Below are positions 25,432 through 34,696 of a stretch of 64,000 nt of DNA, piece after piece. The number at the start of each line of letters is the position of its first letter. Position 1 is the stretch's first letter. Origin of the DNA: Bradyrhizobium lupini (GTDB taxonomy: Bacteria > Pseudomonadota > Alphaproteobacteria > Rhizobiales > Xanthobacteraceae); contig NZ_CP162553.1 in assembly GCF_040939785.1 (NCBI RefSeq), forward strand, positions 1,302,001-1,366,000. Reading direction: 5' to 3'. A model generated the notes under the pieces. It did not search any database, had not been told where the DNA came from, and worked only from the letters and a program-made list of their open reading frames with translations. Made by a program: the position numbers and the translations under genes.

Positions 25432-27987
25432 GGCAGGCTGAAACAGCAGCACGGCGGCGAGCGTCGTCACCAGCGACAACGCCAGCAGCTTGCCCATGCT
25501 GGACGTGCCGGGATGGCTCGACAGCCAAAGGCTGCCGAACGCGGTGGCCGTTGTCAGCGCGCTGAAAAAGATCGCGCGCGTCAGGCTGGTCTGGAGCAGG
25601 TTTGTCCTGCCCGAGCGCCAGGCCACGACATAGTAGATCTTGAAGGCCACGCCGACGCCGAGCAGCAGCGGGAACGCGACGATATTGGCGAAGTTGAGCG
25701 GCAAGCCGATCAGCACGCAGATCTCGAGCGTGACCGCGCCTGCCACCAACAGCGGCACCAGCGTCATCAACACGTCGACGAACCGGCGCAGCGTGATCCA
25801 CAGCAACAGGCCGATCACCAGCAGCGCATAGATTCCGGCATGGATGAACGCCTTCACCACGGTGTCGCCGGATTTCAGGATCGAGACCGGACCGCCGATC
25901 GCGGTCGGCTCGGCAACGAGCACCGCCGCCGCAAATTTGCGTAGCGTGTCGTTGTCGTTGGGATCACCCTTCGGCAGCGCCTCGACGCGGATGATACCGT
26001 CCTTGCTCTTCCAGGCGCTGACGAGATCTGCCGGCAATGACTTCAGGGTGACCGGCTCGGCCTGCAACGCGTTCCGGAGCTGGTCGAACACGATCTTCAT
26101 CGGCGCGACGAACACGTCCTGCGCCTTGTTCCGTGTGGCTTCATCGGCATTGGCGAGCTTTTCCAGCGCATCCGCGAGCCGACGCGAGGCAACCGCACCC
26201 GGGCCCTTCGCATCGCCTGCGGTCCGGCGCAGATTGTCGACCGACGATTTCAGCGCATCGACGTTTTCCTTGTCCGACGGCGCGGCGTCGATCTGGTCGG
26301 GATTGAGCGCGGGGTTCAGCACCTTGGCGCCCTGCGCGAGCAGCTTCAGCTTCGGCGGCTGGTCTTCAGGAACGAAGCTGTTGAGCGACATCACCCGCAA
26401 CACCTCCGGCACCTTCTCCAACTTCGCCTCCACCTGCCTTGCCTGCTCTTCCGACGTGGTCATCACGTTGATGGCATTGGCGCCCGTGTTGGGATCCTTG
26501 CGCAAGTCGAGGAAGGTCGCGATCGACTCTGCCTTCGGGTTGCGCAGATTCATCGGGTTGAAGTCGAACTTCATGAAATAGAGCAGCGGCAGGCCGGCGA
26601 CCGCCAGAAACATGGTGCCACCGACGACCAGCACGCGGTGCTTCTCCAGGAAGTGATCGAGCGGCGCCAGGAAGGCATAGCCGACCGGCTCTTTCTCACC
26701 GGGCGGGTTCAACAGCTTCAGCATCGCCGGGAGCACGGTGATGCTAGTGAGGAACGCGACCAGCATGCCGACGCCGGCGATCTGGCCGAGTTCGGCGATA
26801 CCCTTGTAGTCCGTGGGGATGAAGCAGAGGAAGCCAGCCGCGGTCGCCATTGCCGCCAGCGACAACGGAATTGCCGAGCGCTTGGCGGCCAGGATCAGCG
26901 CACCCGAGAGATCGTTGTGCTTGTAGCGCTCGGAGCGATAGCGGACGCTGTACTGGATGCCGAAATCGACGCCGAGGCCGACGAACAGCACGGCGAATGC
27001 GATCGACAGCAAATTGAGCGAGCCCACCATCATCAGGCCGGCGGCGGTGGTCAGCGCAAGACCGACGAAGAGATTGACGAACACCGCGAAGATGATCTTC
27101 GCCGAATGCAGCGCCAGCCACAGGATGAGCAGCACGACGAGGACCGTGCCGATGCCATTGACGACGGCGCCTTCCTGGACGGTTGCATATTCCTCGTTGG
27201 CGATCGGGACCGGCCCGGTCAGCCGGACTCGCGCCTGATATTTGGTGGCAAAATCCAGATCGGCTGCGGCCTTGCGGATCGCGTCGGTTGCGCCCTTGCC
27301 GGGCTCAAGCGCGTTGTAGTCGAGGATCGGCTTGAACTCGATGAAGGCGCGCTTGTCCGAATCCGTCAGCGGCTCGTCACTGACGAGCTGGCGCCAGGAG
27401 AACGTCGCATTGCCCTTGTTGAGCACGGTCTCGACCGTTTGCGCGATCTGGTTGAAGGGCCGTTCGGTGTTGTCGAGCTTAACCTGCCCGCGCTTGACGC
27501 CGGCAAGTCCCGTCTCGAGCGCGCCGGTCAGGCCGCGGATCGAGGGATCGCCCGCCATGATCTCGATCAGGGGTGCTGCGGATTCGAACTGGCCGGTGAC
27601 CTTGGCAACTTCCTCTGTCGGCAGGAACAGCAGACCATTCTTCTCGAAGAACTCGCCGGTGCCGAGCTGCTGCATCGACTGGAATTCGGTCTTGTTGTCC
27701 TTCAGCTTGGCATAGAGCGCGTCCGACGCCGCGGTCGCCATCTCCGGCGTCTTGGCTTCGACCACCGCCGTAATCGTCGCATCGCGGTCGAAGGCGCGAT
27801 CGAACTGCTGGTCGCGTTGGCGCCAGTCCAGATTTTGGGCAATCAGCGAGTTGATGTCGGTGTTGATGGCGAAATGCTGGGACGTGTAATAGCCCGCCCC
27901 CACCGCCAGCAGGAGCCCGAGAACGACGACGAGGGAGGCAAACCGGGTGCAGGCCCTGACGATGGCAACGACGACGCTTTGCAGCAC
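25399..27987 (-). CDS. hpnN: HpnN, hopanoid RND-family transporter
   Basis: An 862-residue MMPL/RND-type inner-membrane exporter. HpnN is known in Rhodopseudomonas palustris to move hopanoids toward the outer membrane. The topology is the duplicated RND plan: one helix at residues 15-33, a large periplasmic part, then a helix bundle from about 275 (NGIGTVLVVLLILWLALHSAK, VLFVGLGVDFGIQYSVRYRSE). A second helix near 470, another periplasmic part, and a final bundle from about 720 complete it. The 28-420 span resembles a sterol-sensing-type arrangement. It is divergent from ispH-hpnH. The C-terminal codons overlap the convergent DUF2147 gene. Confidence 0.92.
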   Translation of the reverse strand: MLQSVVVAIVRACTRFASLVVVLGLLLAVGAGYYTSQHFAINTDINSLIAQNLDWRQRDQQFDRAFDRDATITAVVEAKTPEMATAASDALYAKLKDNKTEFQSMQQLGTGEFFEKNGLLFLPTEEVAKVTGQFESAAPLIEIMAGDPSIRGLTGALETGLAGVKRGQVKLDNTERPFNQIAQTVETVLNKGNATFSWRQLVSDEPLTDSDKRAFIEFKPILDYNALEPGKGATDAIRKAAADLDFATKYQARVRLTGPVPIANEEYATVQEGAVVNGIGTVLVVLLILWLALHSAKIIFAVFVNLFVGLALTTAAGLMMVGSLNLLSIAFAVLFVGLGVDFGIQYSVRYRSERYKHNDLSGALILAAKRSAIPLSLAAMATAAGFLCFIPTDYKGIAELGQIAGVGMLVAFLTSITVLPAMLKLLNPPGEKEPVGYAFLAPLDHFLEKHRVLVVGGTMFLAVAGLPLLYFMKFDFNPMNLRNPKAESIATFLDLRKDPNTGANAINVMTTSEEQARQVEAKLEKVPEVLRVMSLNSFVPEDQPPKLKLLAQGAKVLNPALNPDQIDAAPSDKENVDALKSSVDNLRRTAGDAKGPGAVASRRLADALEKLANADEATRNKAQDVFVAPMKIVFDQLRNALQAEPVTLKSLPADLVSAWKSKDGIIRVEALPKGDPNDNDTLRKFAAAVLVAEPTAIGGPVSILKSGDTVVKAFIHAGIYALLVIGLLLWITLRRFVDVLMTLVPLLVAGAVTLEICVLIGLPLNFANIVAFPLLLGVGVAFKIYYVVAWRSGRTNLLQTSLTRAIFFSALTTATAFGSLWLSSHPGTSSMGKLLALSLVTTLAAVLLFQPALMGKPRNLRE

Positions 27988-28448
27988 TACTTTTCTTTCT
28001 GCGGTTAACAGCTTGCCGGAAACGCCCGCTGTTTAACGGAGTTCCCGGCCGAAACCTATTGCTGTTTTGAGTGGTTATCGCCGTCAGAAGCTTCGAGGTA
28101 AACGGCGGAAGACCATGGCATAATCATGCGGGCCATCGGTATAGCCGAGGAGTTGAGGCGGGAAAGTGACGAAGCGTGCGCACAAATGTCGCCACGTTGC
28201 TGCCACGGGCACCCTCTACTATAATACCGCGAAACTGATCCGGCAGGGAACCAAAGTTCATTCCACCTTTCCTTACTGCCGATTTTTTGACACAAAGTAC
28301 TGCACCTCCATGCACCGGGGCCCCGGCAGGGGTGGGCGGCTACCGCGTGCGCCGAACCGATGGTGCGGATATTGCAACTCATTGGTTCGTATCGGGGTGT
28401 CCCCTGAACTGGAGAGCGGATTGGTGCAACTTGCGTGATGGCCGTCCA
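27988..28448. other. Divergent control region between hpnN and ispH
   Basis: A 461-base stretch with no gene I can support. It must hold the hpnN promoter (minus) and the ispH-hpnH promoter (plus). A sigma-70-like element is annotated at 28197-28225. A 12-base palindrome CCGGGGCCCCGG is at 28315-28326. An open frame running into ispH from 28287 has no ribosome site or family match upstream of 28449. Confidence 0.6.
28197..28225 (+). promoter_or_regulatory. Candidate sigma-70 promoter for ispH-hpnH
   Basis: A perfect -10 hexamer TATAAT (28220-28225) is preceded at 17 bases by TTGCTG (28197-28202), which keeps the TTG of the -35 box. It would give an untranslated leader of about 215 bases before ispH. 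Confidence 0.4.
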
Positions 28449-29375
28449 ATGGAAGTTTATCTGGCGCAACCGCGCGGCTTTTGCGCGGGGGTAGTGCGTG
28501 CGATCGAGATCGTGGAACGGGCGCTGGAGAAGTACGGCCCGCCCGTCTACGTGCGCCATGAGATCGTGCACAACAAGTACGTCGTCGAGAGCCTGAAGAA
28601 CAAGGGCGCGATCTTCGTCGAGGAACTGTCGGAGGTGCCGCCGAAGGCGGTGACGGTCTTCAGCGCTCATGGCGTCGCCCGCAGCGTCGAGGAAGAAGCG
28701 GCCGCGCGCGACCTTCCGGTGCTCAATGCCACCTGCCCCTTGGTCACGAAAGTTCACAATCAGGGGAAGCGCTACATCGCCAGGGGCCGCACTCTGATCC
28801 TGATCGGCCATGCCGGCCACCCCGAGGTCGAGGGTACGATGGGCCAGGTTCCCGCCCCCGTACTGCTGGTCCAAAGCGTTGAAGAGGTTAAGGCCCTTGA
28901 GCTGCCGGCGGATACGCCAGTGGCCTATATCACCCAGACCACCCTGTCGGTGGATGACACAAAGGACATCATTTCGGCCCTGCAGGCCCGCTTTACAGAT
29001 ATTCAAGGCCCGGATATCCGGGATATCTGCTATGCGACACAGAACCGCCAATCTGCGGTAAGGGACTTGAGCAAGCTGGTCGACGTGATCTTGGTGGTGG
29101 GCGCTGCCAATAGCTCGAATTCGAACCGGCTCCGCGAAATCGGCACTGAGGCCGGTGTCGCGAGTTATCTGATTGCCGACGGCAGCGCGCTCAATCCCGA
29201 GTGGTTGAAAGATGCCAGAACCGTCGGTGTCACGGCTGGCGCTTCGGCGCCCGAGGTACTCGTGGATGACGTGATCGAAGCAATGCGGCGGATCGGACCG
29301 GTCAAGGTCTCGGTGCTCCCGGGCCGCGAGGAAAACATCGAATTCCGGCTTCCGGCCGAACTGGCTGCGAGCTGA
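28449..29375 (+). CDS. ispH: 4-hydroxy-3-methylbut-2-enyl diphosphate reductase (IspH)
   Basis: A 308-residue [4Fe-4S] enzyme catalysing the last step of the MEP pathway, making IPP and DMAPP. The three cluster cysteines are visible: C12 in [10 protein letters not shown], one in NATCPLV and one in [10 protein letters not shown]. Other motifs are [33 protein letters not shown] and TAGASAPE. The start at 28449 gives the short N-terminus [12 protein letters not shown] usual in this clade. It is followed by hpnH after 35 bases. Its presence in the hopanoid cluster suggests extra precursor supply for squalene, and a second ispH elsewhere in the genome is likely but not seen here. Confidence 0.96.
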   Translation: MEVYLAQPRGFCAGVVRAIEIVERALEKYGPPVYVRHEIVHNKYVVESLKNKGAIFVEELSEVPPKAVTVFSAHGVARSVEEEAAARDLPVLNATCPLVTKVHNQGKRYIARGRTLILIGHAGHPEVEGTMGQVPAPVLLVQSVEEVKALELPADTPVAYITQTTLSVDDTKDIISALQARFTDIQGPDIRDICYATQNRQSAVRDLSKLVDVILVVGAANSSNSNRLREIGTEAGVASYLIADGSALNPEWLKDARTVGVTAGASAPEVLVDDVIEAMRRIGPVKVSVLPGREENIEFRLPAELAAS

Positions 29376-29410
29376 CCCACCCGAATTTCAAGCCCAGAAA
29401 GAAACTTGTA

Positions 29411-30571
29411 ATGGCTATCCCCTTCTTCAAGGAAATGCGTATCGGCGGCTATTTGATCAAGCAGAAGCTGCTTGGCCGCAAGCGCTATCCGCTCGTGCTG
29501 ATGCTGGAACCGCTGTTTCGCTGCAACCTCGCCTGCGTCGGCTGCGGCAAGATCGATTATCCGGATGCGATCCTCAACCGCCGCATGACGGCGCAGGAGT
29601 GCTGGGACGCGGCCGACGAGTGCGGTGCGCCTATGGTCGCCATTCCCGGCGGCGAGCCGCTGATCCACAAGGAGATCGGCGAGATCGTGCGCGGCCTCGT
29701 CGCGCGCAAGAAGTTCGTCTCGCTCTGCACCAACGCGCTGTTGCTCGAGAAGAAGCTCGATCTGTTCGAGCCCTCGCCCTACCTGTTCTTCTCCGTGCAT
29801 CTCGACGGCCTGAAGGAGCACCACGACAAGGCCGTGTCGCAGAAGGGCGTGTTCGACCGCGCCGTCTCCGCGATCAAGGCGGCCAAGGCCCGCGGCTTCA
29901 CCGTCAACGTCAACGCCACCATCTTCGACGGCCACCCGGCCGAAGAGATCGCCAAATTCCTCGACCTGACCGTCGAGCTCGGCGTCGGCGTCTCGATGTC
30001 GCCGGGCTACGCCTATGAGCGCGCGCCGGACCAGGAGCACTTCCTCAACCGCACCAAGACCAAGAAGCTGTTCCGCGACGTCTTTGCGATGGGCAAGGGC
30101 AAGAAGTGGAATTTCATGCATTCCGGCCTGTTCCTGGACTTCCTCGCCGGCAACCAGGAATACGAGTGCACGCCCTGGGGCATGCCCGCGCGCAACATCT
30201 TCGGCTGGCAGAAGCCCTGCTATTTGCTCGGTGAAGGCTATGCAAAAACCTTCAAGGAGCTGATGGACACCACCGATTGGGAGACCTACGGCACCGGCAA
30301 GTACGAGAAGTGCGCCGACTGTATGGCCCATTGCGGCTACGAGCCGACGGCGGCGACCGCCGCCATCAACAACCCGCTGAAGGCGATGTGGGTGTCGCTG
30401 CGCGGCATCAGGACCACGGGTCCGATGGCGCCGGAGATCGACATGTCCAAGCAGCGTCCTGCGCAGTACATCTTCTCCGCGGAAGTGCAGAAGCGCCTGT
30501 CGGAGATCCGCAAGGACGAGGCCGCCGCCGCACAGGAGAAGGCCGCACGGAAGGCGTCGACCGCCGCGTAA
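29411..30571 (+). CDS. hpnH: HpnH, adenosyl-hopene transferase (radical SAM)
   Basis: A 386-residue radical SAM enzyme that attaches a 5'-deoxyadenosyl group to diploptene, the first step of hopanoid side-chain building. The cluster motif is C38-NLA-C42-VG-C45. Then come IPGGEPLIHKEI, the CTNALLLEKKL strand and SVHLDGLKEHHDKAV. The C-terminal part has a Cys-rich segment (YEKCADCMAHCGYEP) typical of HpnH. It lies directly after ispH on the plus strand, and a bidirectional terminator separates it from the convergent hpnG. Confidence 0.96.
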   Translation: MAIPFFKEMRIGGYLIKQKLLGRKRYPLVLMLEPLFRCNLACVGCGKIDYPDAILNRRMTAQECWDAADECGAPMVAIPGGEPLIHKEIGEIVRGLVARKKFVSLCTNALLLEKKLDLFEPSPYLFFSVHLDGLKEHHDKAVSQKGVFDRAVSAIKAAKARGFTVNVNATIFDGHPAEEIAKFLDLTVELGVGVSMSPGYAYERAPDQEHFLNRTKTKKLFRDVFAMGKGKKWNFMHSGLFLDFLAGNQEYECTPWGMPARNIFGWQKPCYLLGEGYAKTFKELMDTTDWETYGTGKYEKCADCMAHCGYEPTAATAAINNPLKAMWVSLRGIRTTGPMAPEIDMSKQRPAQYIFSAEVQKRLSEIRKDEAAAAQEKAARKASTAA

Positions 30572-30593
30572 GCGCGCTAGTCCCACCAACAAG

Positions 30594-30628
30594 AAAAGGC
30601 CCGATCGCCAATGGCGACCGGGCCTTTT
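30594..30628. terminator. Bidirectional terminator between hpnH and hpnG
   Basis: The stem AAAAGGCCCG / CGGGCCTTTT (30594-30603 with 30619-30628) has an inner stem TCGCC / GGCGA. The T-rich flank on the plus side and A-rich flank on the other can serve both convergent operons. Confidence 0.85.
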
Positions 30629-30652
30629 GTTTTTAGTGATCGCAGAACCCGC

Positions 30653-31402
30653 TCAGGCCGCCTCGGAGACCAGCGCCTCGCTGTCGACCAGTTCGGTGCC
30701 GATCAGGAAGTCGCGGCAGCCGCGCAGGCTGCGTAGCGCGCGGTTGAAGTCGAGGCCGGTCGAGACCAGTCCGTGCAGCGCAGTCGGGTTGCGCGCGATG
30801 CCGCGCAGCACGGCCAGCACGTCGATCTGGCCATTCGGCTTGATGGCGGCGCGGGCGAGCGCCGGCAGCGCGCGATGGGCGGGATCGCTGATGACGCGGA
30901 CCGCGGCGAACGGCAAGCCGGCCTCGGCGGCGTAGGCCGCCGCGATGTGGCTTTCCATGTCGACGGCGGCCGCTCCCGTCTCCGAATGCAGCGCCGCCTT
31001 GCAGGAGCGCCCCGTGACCACTTCCTCGGCACCCGCGAGGCTGCCGCGCACAACGCGGCGGCGCCCCGACGTCAGGCGGTCGATGAGGTCGTCGCCGAGC
31101 GAGAGGCCAGCGGCCCAGCGGGTATCGCCCGCGAGCACCTCGGTCGCCAGCACGACGTCGCCGGAGCGCAGCGTCGGGTCGAGCCCGCCGGCCACGCCGA
31201 AGGAGATCACACCGCGAATCGTCTCGGGATCCAGCACCGTCAACAGCGCCCGCAACTGGGTGGGGCTGCTCGACGAACAGATGACCGCCATGCCAGGCCC
31301 GGCCGCGATGCGGGCCTCCTGAACCAGTCCAGTCACGATCAATATCGGCCGCGGATCAACGGTTTGACCCGCGGTAAGATAGTCCCCCGTCCCCAAAGTC
31401 AC
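30653..31402 (-). CDS. hpnG: HpnG, adenosylhopane nucleoside phosphorylase-like enzyme
   Basis: A 249-residue member of the purine nucleoside phosphorylase family. HpnG removes adenine from adenosylhopane, giving the ribosyl-type intermediate. Motifs are the N-terminal PILIVTGLVQEARIA, the phosphate-site-like FGVAGGLDPTLRSGDVVLAT, and AAVDMESHIAAAYA with the ribose-binding Met-Glu. The start is a GTG at 31402 that overlaps the shc stop (GTGA), placing it as the last gene of hpnC-hpnD-hpnE-shc-hpnG. An upstream open frame to 31549 lies inside shc and is not used. Confidence 0.92.
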   Translation of the reverse strand: MTLGTGDYLTAGQTVDPRPILIVTGLVQEARIAAGPGMAVICSSSSPTQLRALLTVLDPETIRGVISFGVAGGLDPTLRSGDVVLATEVLAGDTRWAAGLSLGDDLIDRLTSGRRRVVRGSLAGAEEVVTGRSCKAALHSETGAAAVDMESHIAAAYAAEAGLPFAAVRVISDPAHRALPALARAAIKPNGQIDVLAVLRGIARNPTALHGLVSTGLDFNRALRSLRGCRDFLIGTELVDSEALVSEAA

Positions 31403-33366
31403 ATTCCGACCCCTACCACCCTGCTGTTGGTGTTCCGCAAGTTCCGATACCGCGCCAACGCCCACAGCGGGAAGAACTTCGGATAACCATGGTACCGTAG
31501 ATAGAATACACGGGGAAAGCCCGTGGCGGTGTACCGCTGTTCGTCCCACAGTCCTTTTTCGTTCTGTGTTGCAATCAGGTACTCCACCCCGCGGGCGACG
31601 GCCGGGTGATCAACCTCGCCAGCAGCCATCAAGGCAAGCAAGGCCCATGCCGTTTGCGAGGCGGTCGAGGGGGCGGCCTCCCAGCCCCGGTAGTCCAACC
31701 GGTAGCTGACGGCATCCTCGCCCCAGCCGCCGTCCTGGTTCTGGATCGAGGCCAGCCAGCCGGCGGCTTTCCGGATCATGGGATCGTCATGGCGGACGCC
31801 GGCCATGTTGAGGGCGCACAGCACCGACCAGGTTCCGTAGATGAAGTTCATGCCCCAGCGGCCGTACCAGGACCCTTCGGAGTGCTGGGTCTTGCGCAGG
31901 TAGGCGATCCCGTCCGCGACATGCTTGCTGGTCTCCGCGGTCTCGCCGAGCTGGGCCAGCATCGAGACGCAGCGGGCGGTGACGTCCTCGGTCGGTGGAT
32001 CGAGCAGTGCGCCATGGTCCGAGAACGGGATGTTGTTCAGGTAATATTCGAGATTGTTGACGTCGAAGGCGGCCCAGCCGCCGTCGTTGCTCTGCATGCC
32101 CTCGATCCACTCCCGGGCACGGTCGATCGCGGCGTCATAGCCGGCCGCACCGTGCTCCCGGCGCATCCGGTCCATCGACATCACGACCACCGCGGTGTCG
32201 TCGAGATCGGGATAATGGGCATTGTTGTACTGGAAGGCCCAGCCGCCCGGGCGTACGTCGGGCCGCTTCACCGCCCAGTCGCCCTTCACCTCGAGCTCCT
32301 GCTTCGGAATCAGCCAGTCGAGACCCTGCTTGGCGGCCGGCACCGCCTTGTCGCCGCCGGCTTCGAGCAGCGCGTGGGCGGTCAGCGTCGTGTCCCACAC
32401 CGGCGAGACGCAGGGCTGGCAATAGGCTTCGTCGTCCTTGATCACGAGCAGCTTGTCGATGCCCCGGCGCGTGATCGCGCGCGGCGGGAAGTTCTCGTCC
32501 TTGCCGAGCGCGTCGTACATCATGACGATGTTGGCCATCGGCGGATAGATCGCGCCCATGCCGTCCTCGCCGTTCAGCCGCTCCTCGGTGAAGGCGAGCG
32601 CCGCGTCGATGGCGCGTTTGCGCAGGCTCTTGGGAAACATCGGCTCGACCACGCGCAAAATGCCGTCGAGCGCGCGGAACAGCACGAACCAGGCCATGCT
32701 CTGGTGCGGCGCCTTGGCGGTCATGCCGATCGAGCGCGGATCCTGCAGGAACAGCTCGTCGATGCCGACGCCCTTGGGATTCTTCGCCCGTGGCTTCAGC
32801 GCGGCGATGACCATCAGCGGCACCATGGTGGTGCGCGCCCAGTAGGAGATCTTGTTGATGTGGAACGGCGACCAGAACGGCAGCAGCACGATCTCGATCG
32901 GCAGCACCGGTACCGCGCGCCAGGTCACGACGCCAAACATCGCAAGCATGAAGCGCGTGAAGACATTGCTGTGAATGGCGCCGCCGCGGGAATGGATCGC
33001 CTCGCGCGCACGCACCATGTGCGGCGCGTCGATGGAATCCCCGATCATCTTCAGCGCGAAATACGCCTTGACGCTGGCGCTCATGTCGAACTCGCCGTCA
33101 TGCACCAGCGGCCAGCCGCCATGGGCGCCCTGCACGCGGCGAAGATAATTGGCGATCTTGGCTTCGAGCACGGCATCGACCGGCTCGGCGAGATAATGGC
33201 GCAGCAGGACGTATTCGGCCGGAATCGTGCAATCTGCCTCGAGCTCGAACACCCAATGGCCGTCGGGTTGCTGGAAGCCGAGGACGCCTTCGGTGGCCGA
33301 CGCAATGCTCGATTCCAAGTTCCTGAATTCTTGGGCTTCGCGGCTGGTCGCGTTCACGGAATCCAT
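31399..33366 (-). CDS. shc: Squalene-hopene cyclase (HpnF)
   Basis: A 655-residue class II triterpene cyclase that turns squalene into hopene/hopanol at the inner membrane. The protonating DXDD motif is DLDDTAV near residue 387. Several QW repeats are visible (QQPDGHWVFELE, QSNDGGWAAFD, QNQDGGWGED, QNEKGLWDEQRY). Length is normal. It starts 76 bases after hpnE and is coupled to hpnG by a four-base overlap. Core enzyme of the cluster. Confidence 0.97.
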   Translation of the reverse strand: MDSVNATSREAQEFRNLESSIASATEGVLGFQQPDGHWVFELEADCTIPAEYVLLRHYLAEPVDAVLEAKIANYLRRVQGAHGGWPLVHDGEFDMSASVKAYFALKMIGDSIDAPHMVRAREAIHSRGGAIHSNVFTRFMLAMFGVVTWRAVPVLPIEIVLLPFWSPFHINKISYWARTTMVPLMVIAALKPRAKNPKGVGIDELFLQDPRSIGMTAKAPHQSMAWFVLFRALDGILRVVEPMFPKSLRKRAIDAALAFTEERLNGEDGMGAIYPPMANIVMMYDALGKDENFPPRAITRRGIDKLLVIKDDEAYCQPCVSPVWDTTLTAHALLEAGGDKAVPAAKQGLDWLIPKQELEVKGDWAVKRPDVRPGGWAFQYNNAHYPDLDDTAVVVMSMDRMRREHGAAGYDAAIDRAREWIEGMQSNDGGWAAFDVNNLEYYLNNIPFSDHGALLDPPTEDVTARCVSMLAQLGETAETSKHVADGIAYLRKTQHSEGSWYGRWGMNFIYGTWSVLCALNMAGVRHDDPMIRKAAGWLASIQNQDGGWGEDAVSYRLDYRGWEAAPSTASQTAWALLALMAAGEVDHPAVARGVEYLIATQNEKGLWDEQRYTATGFPRVFYLRYHGYPKFFPLWALARYRNLRNTNSRVVGVGM

Positions 33367-33442
33367 CTCGCTCGATTGCTCCGATAGTCGATTGAATGGG
33401 CCGAAATTGACTGGGACAAATGCCCGTCAGGGCCGCCTGTCA

Positions 33443-34696
33443 CTATCCCTTGGCGGCCAGAACCAGATCGGCGGCGCGATCACCGGATCGGACCGATCCC
33501 TCGATGGTTGCAGGCAATCCCGTAGCAGTCCAATCGCCTGCAAGAAACAGGTTTTTCAGCGCAGTGACCGGCCCTGGACGCAGGGCATTCTGCGCCGGCG
33601 TCGCCGCAAATGTGGCACGGCGCTCGCGCACGATCTGCCAGGGGGGCAGCTCGCCGGAAACACCGCCCGCCTTGCAGACGTCGTTCCAGATCGCCTGCGC
33701 GAGTTCCTCGCGCGGCATGTCGACCAGACGGTCGCCGTTGCTGATGGTGACGGACAGCCGGTTCGGGAACGAAAACAGCCATTCCACGACGCCGCCGATC
33801 ACGCCGAGGATCGGTGCCGATCCCGCCGGCGGCTCGACGCGGAAATGCGCATTCACGATGGCGCGGAATTCGGTCGGCGTCTTCAGGCCCGGCAGCAGGT
33901 TGGAGGCAGCGCGCGGCGGCACCGCCATCACGACGACGTCGCCTTCGCTGATCTGGATCACATCCTCGCCGCCGAAATTCAGCGCGCCGACCTTGCCGTC
34001 ATGGGTCGCAAACGAGCGCAGCTCATGGCCGAGCTGAACGCTGTGCCCGCGCCCCTGCAGGAACGTCACGGCGGGCTCGATCAGTACCGCGCTGAGCCCG
34101 TCGCGCGCGATCAGGGGACGGCAGGCCTGCCCGCCGGCGAGCAGCGTCTCGCGCACGATCGCGCCGGCAAGCCCCGCCGAGCCTTCGGGTGGATCGACGT
34201 TGAGGGCCGCGAGCAGCAGAGGCTGCACCAGGCGCTGATAGAGAACGCCTTCGCACGGAATTGACTTGCCGACCAGCGTCTCTTCCGATGCCCAGATCAG
34301 CGGCGCCAGCTTCAGATAATCGGTCAGCCCAGTGTCGGGGACGCGGCGGCTCTCGTCGAGCACCCAGGTCGGGAGCCGGCCGTCGCCGAGGTCGATCTGC
34401 CAGCGCTGCCCGGTCTTGAGATCGACGAAGGGAAACTGCGCGCGCTCCGGACCGACGAGGCCCGCCTCGGTCCCGATCGAACGCGCATAGGCGCGCGCAT
34501 GGCTATTGCCGGACAGCAGCAGATGGTTGCCGTTGTCGATGGTGAGATTGGTGGCGCCGTCGAAATAGGAACGGCAACGGCCGCCGGCCTGCTGCGTCGC
34601 TTCGTGCACGGCGACCTTGAAGCCGGCATTGGCAAGTCGCACGGCGACGGAGAGGCCGGAGATTCCAGCGCCAATGATGTGAGCTGTTTTTTGCAT
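33443..34696 (-). CDS. hpnE: HpnE, squalene-associated FAD-dependent desaturase/reductase
   Basis: A 417-residue flavoprotein that converts hydroxysqualene to squalene. The FAD-binding motif is AHIIGAGISGLSVAVRL, followed by EATQQAGGRCRSYFD and the C-terminal LFLAGDWTATGLPATIEGSVRSG. The ATG at 34696 overlaps the hpnD stop by one base (TGATG), and the longer open frame to 35341 is discarded because it lies inside hpnD. HpnC, HpnD and HpnE together replace a single squalene synthase in bacteria of this type. Confidence 0.94.
   Translation of the reverse strand: MQKTAHIIGAGISGLSVAVRLANAGFKVAVHEATQQAGGRCRSYFDGATNLTIDNGNHLLLSGNSHARAYARSIGTEAGLVGPERAQFPFVDLKTGQRWQIDLGDGRLPTWVLDESRRVPDTGLTDYLKLAPLIWASEETLVGKSIPCEGVLYQRLVQPLLLAALNVDPPEGSAGLAGAIVRETLLAGGQACRPLIARDGLSAVLIEPAVTFLQGRGHSVQLGHELRSFATHDGKVGALNFGGEDVIQISEGDVVVMAVPPRAASNLLPGLKTPTEFRAIVNAHFRVEPPAGSAPILGVIGGVVEWLFSFPNRLSVTISNGDRLVDMPREELAQAIWNDVCKAGGVSGELPPWQIVRERRATFAATPAQNALRPGPVTALKNLFLAGDWTATGLPATIEGSVRSGDRAADLVLAAKG

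Noticed and set aside
31606..33387. 593-residue plus-strand open frame antisense to shc
   Set aside because: Shadow of the cyclase gene; no ribosome site and no recognisable domain.
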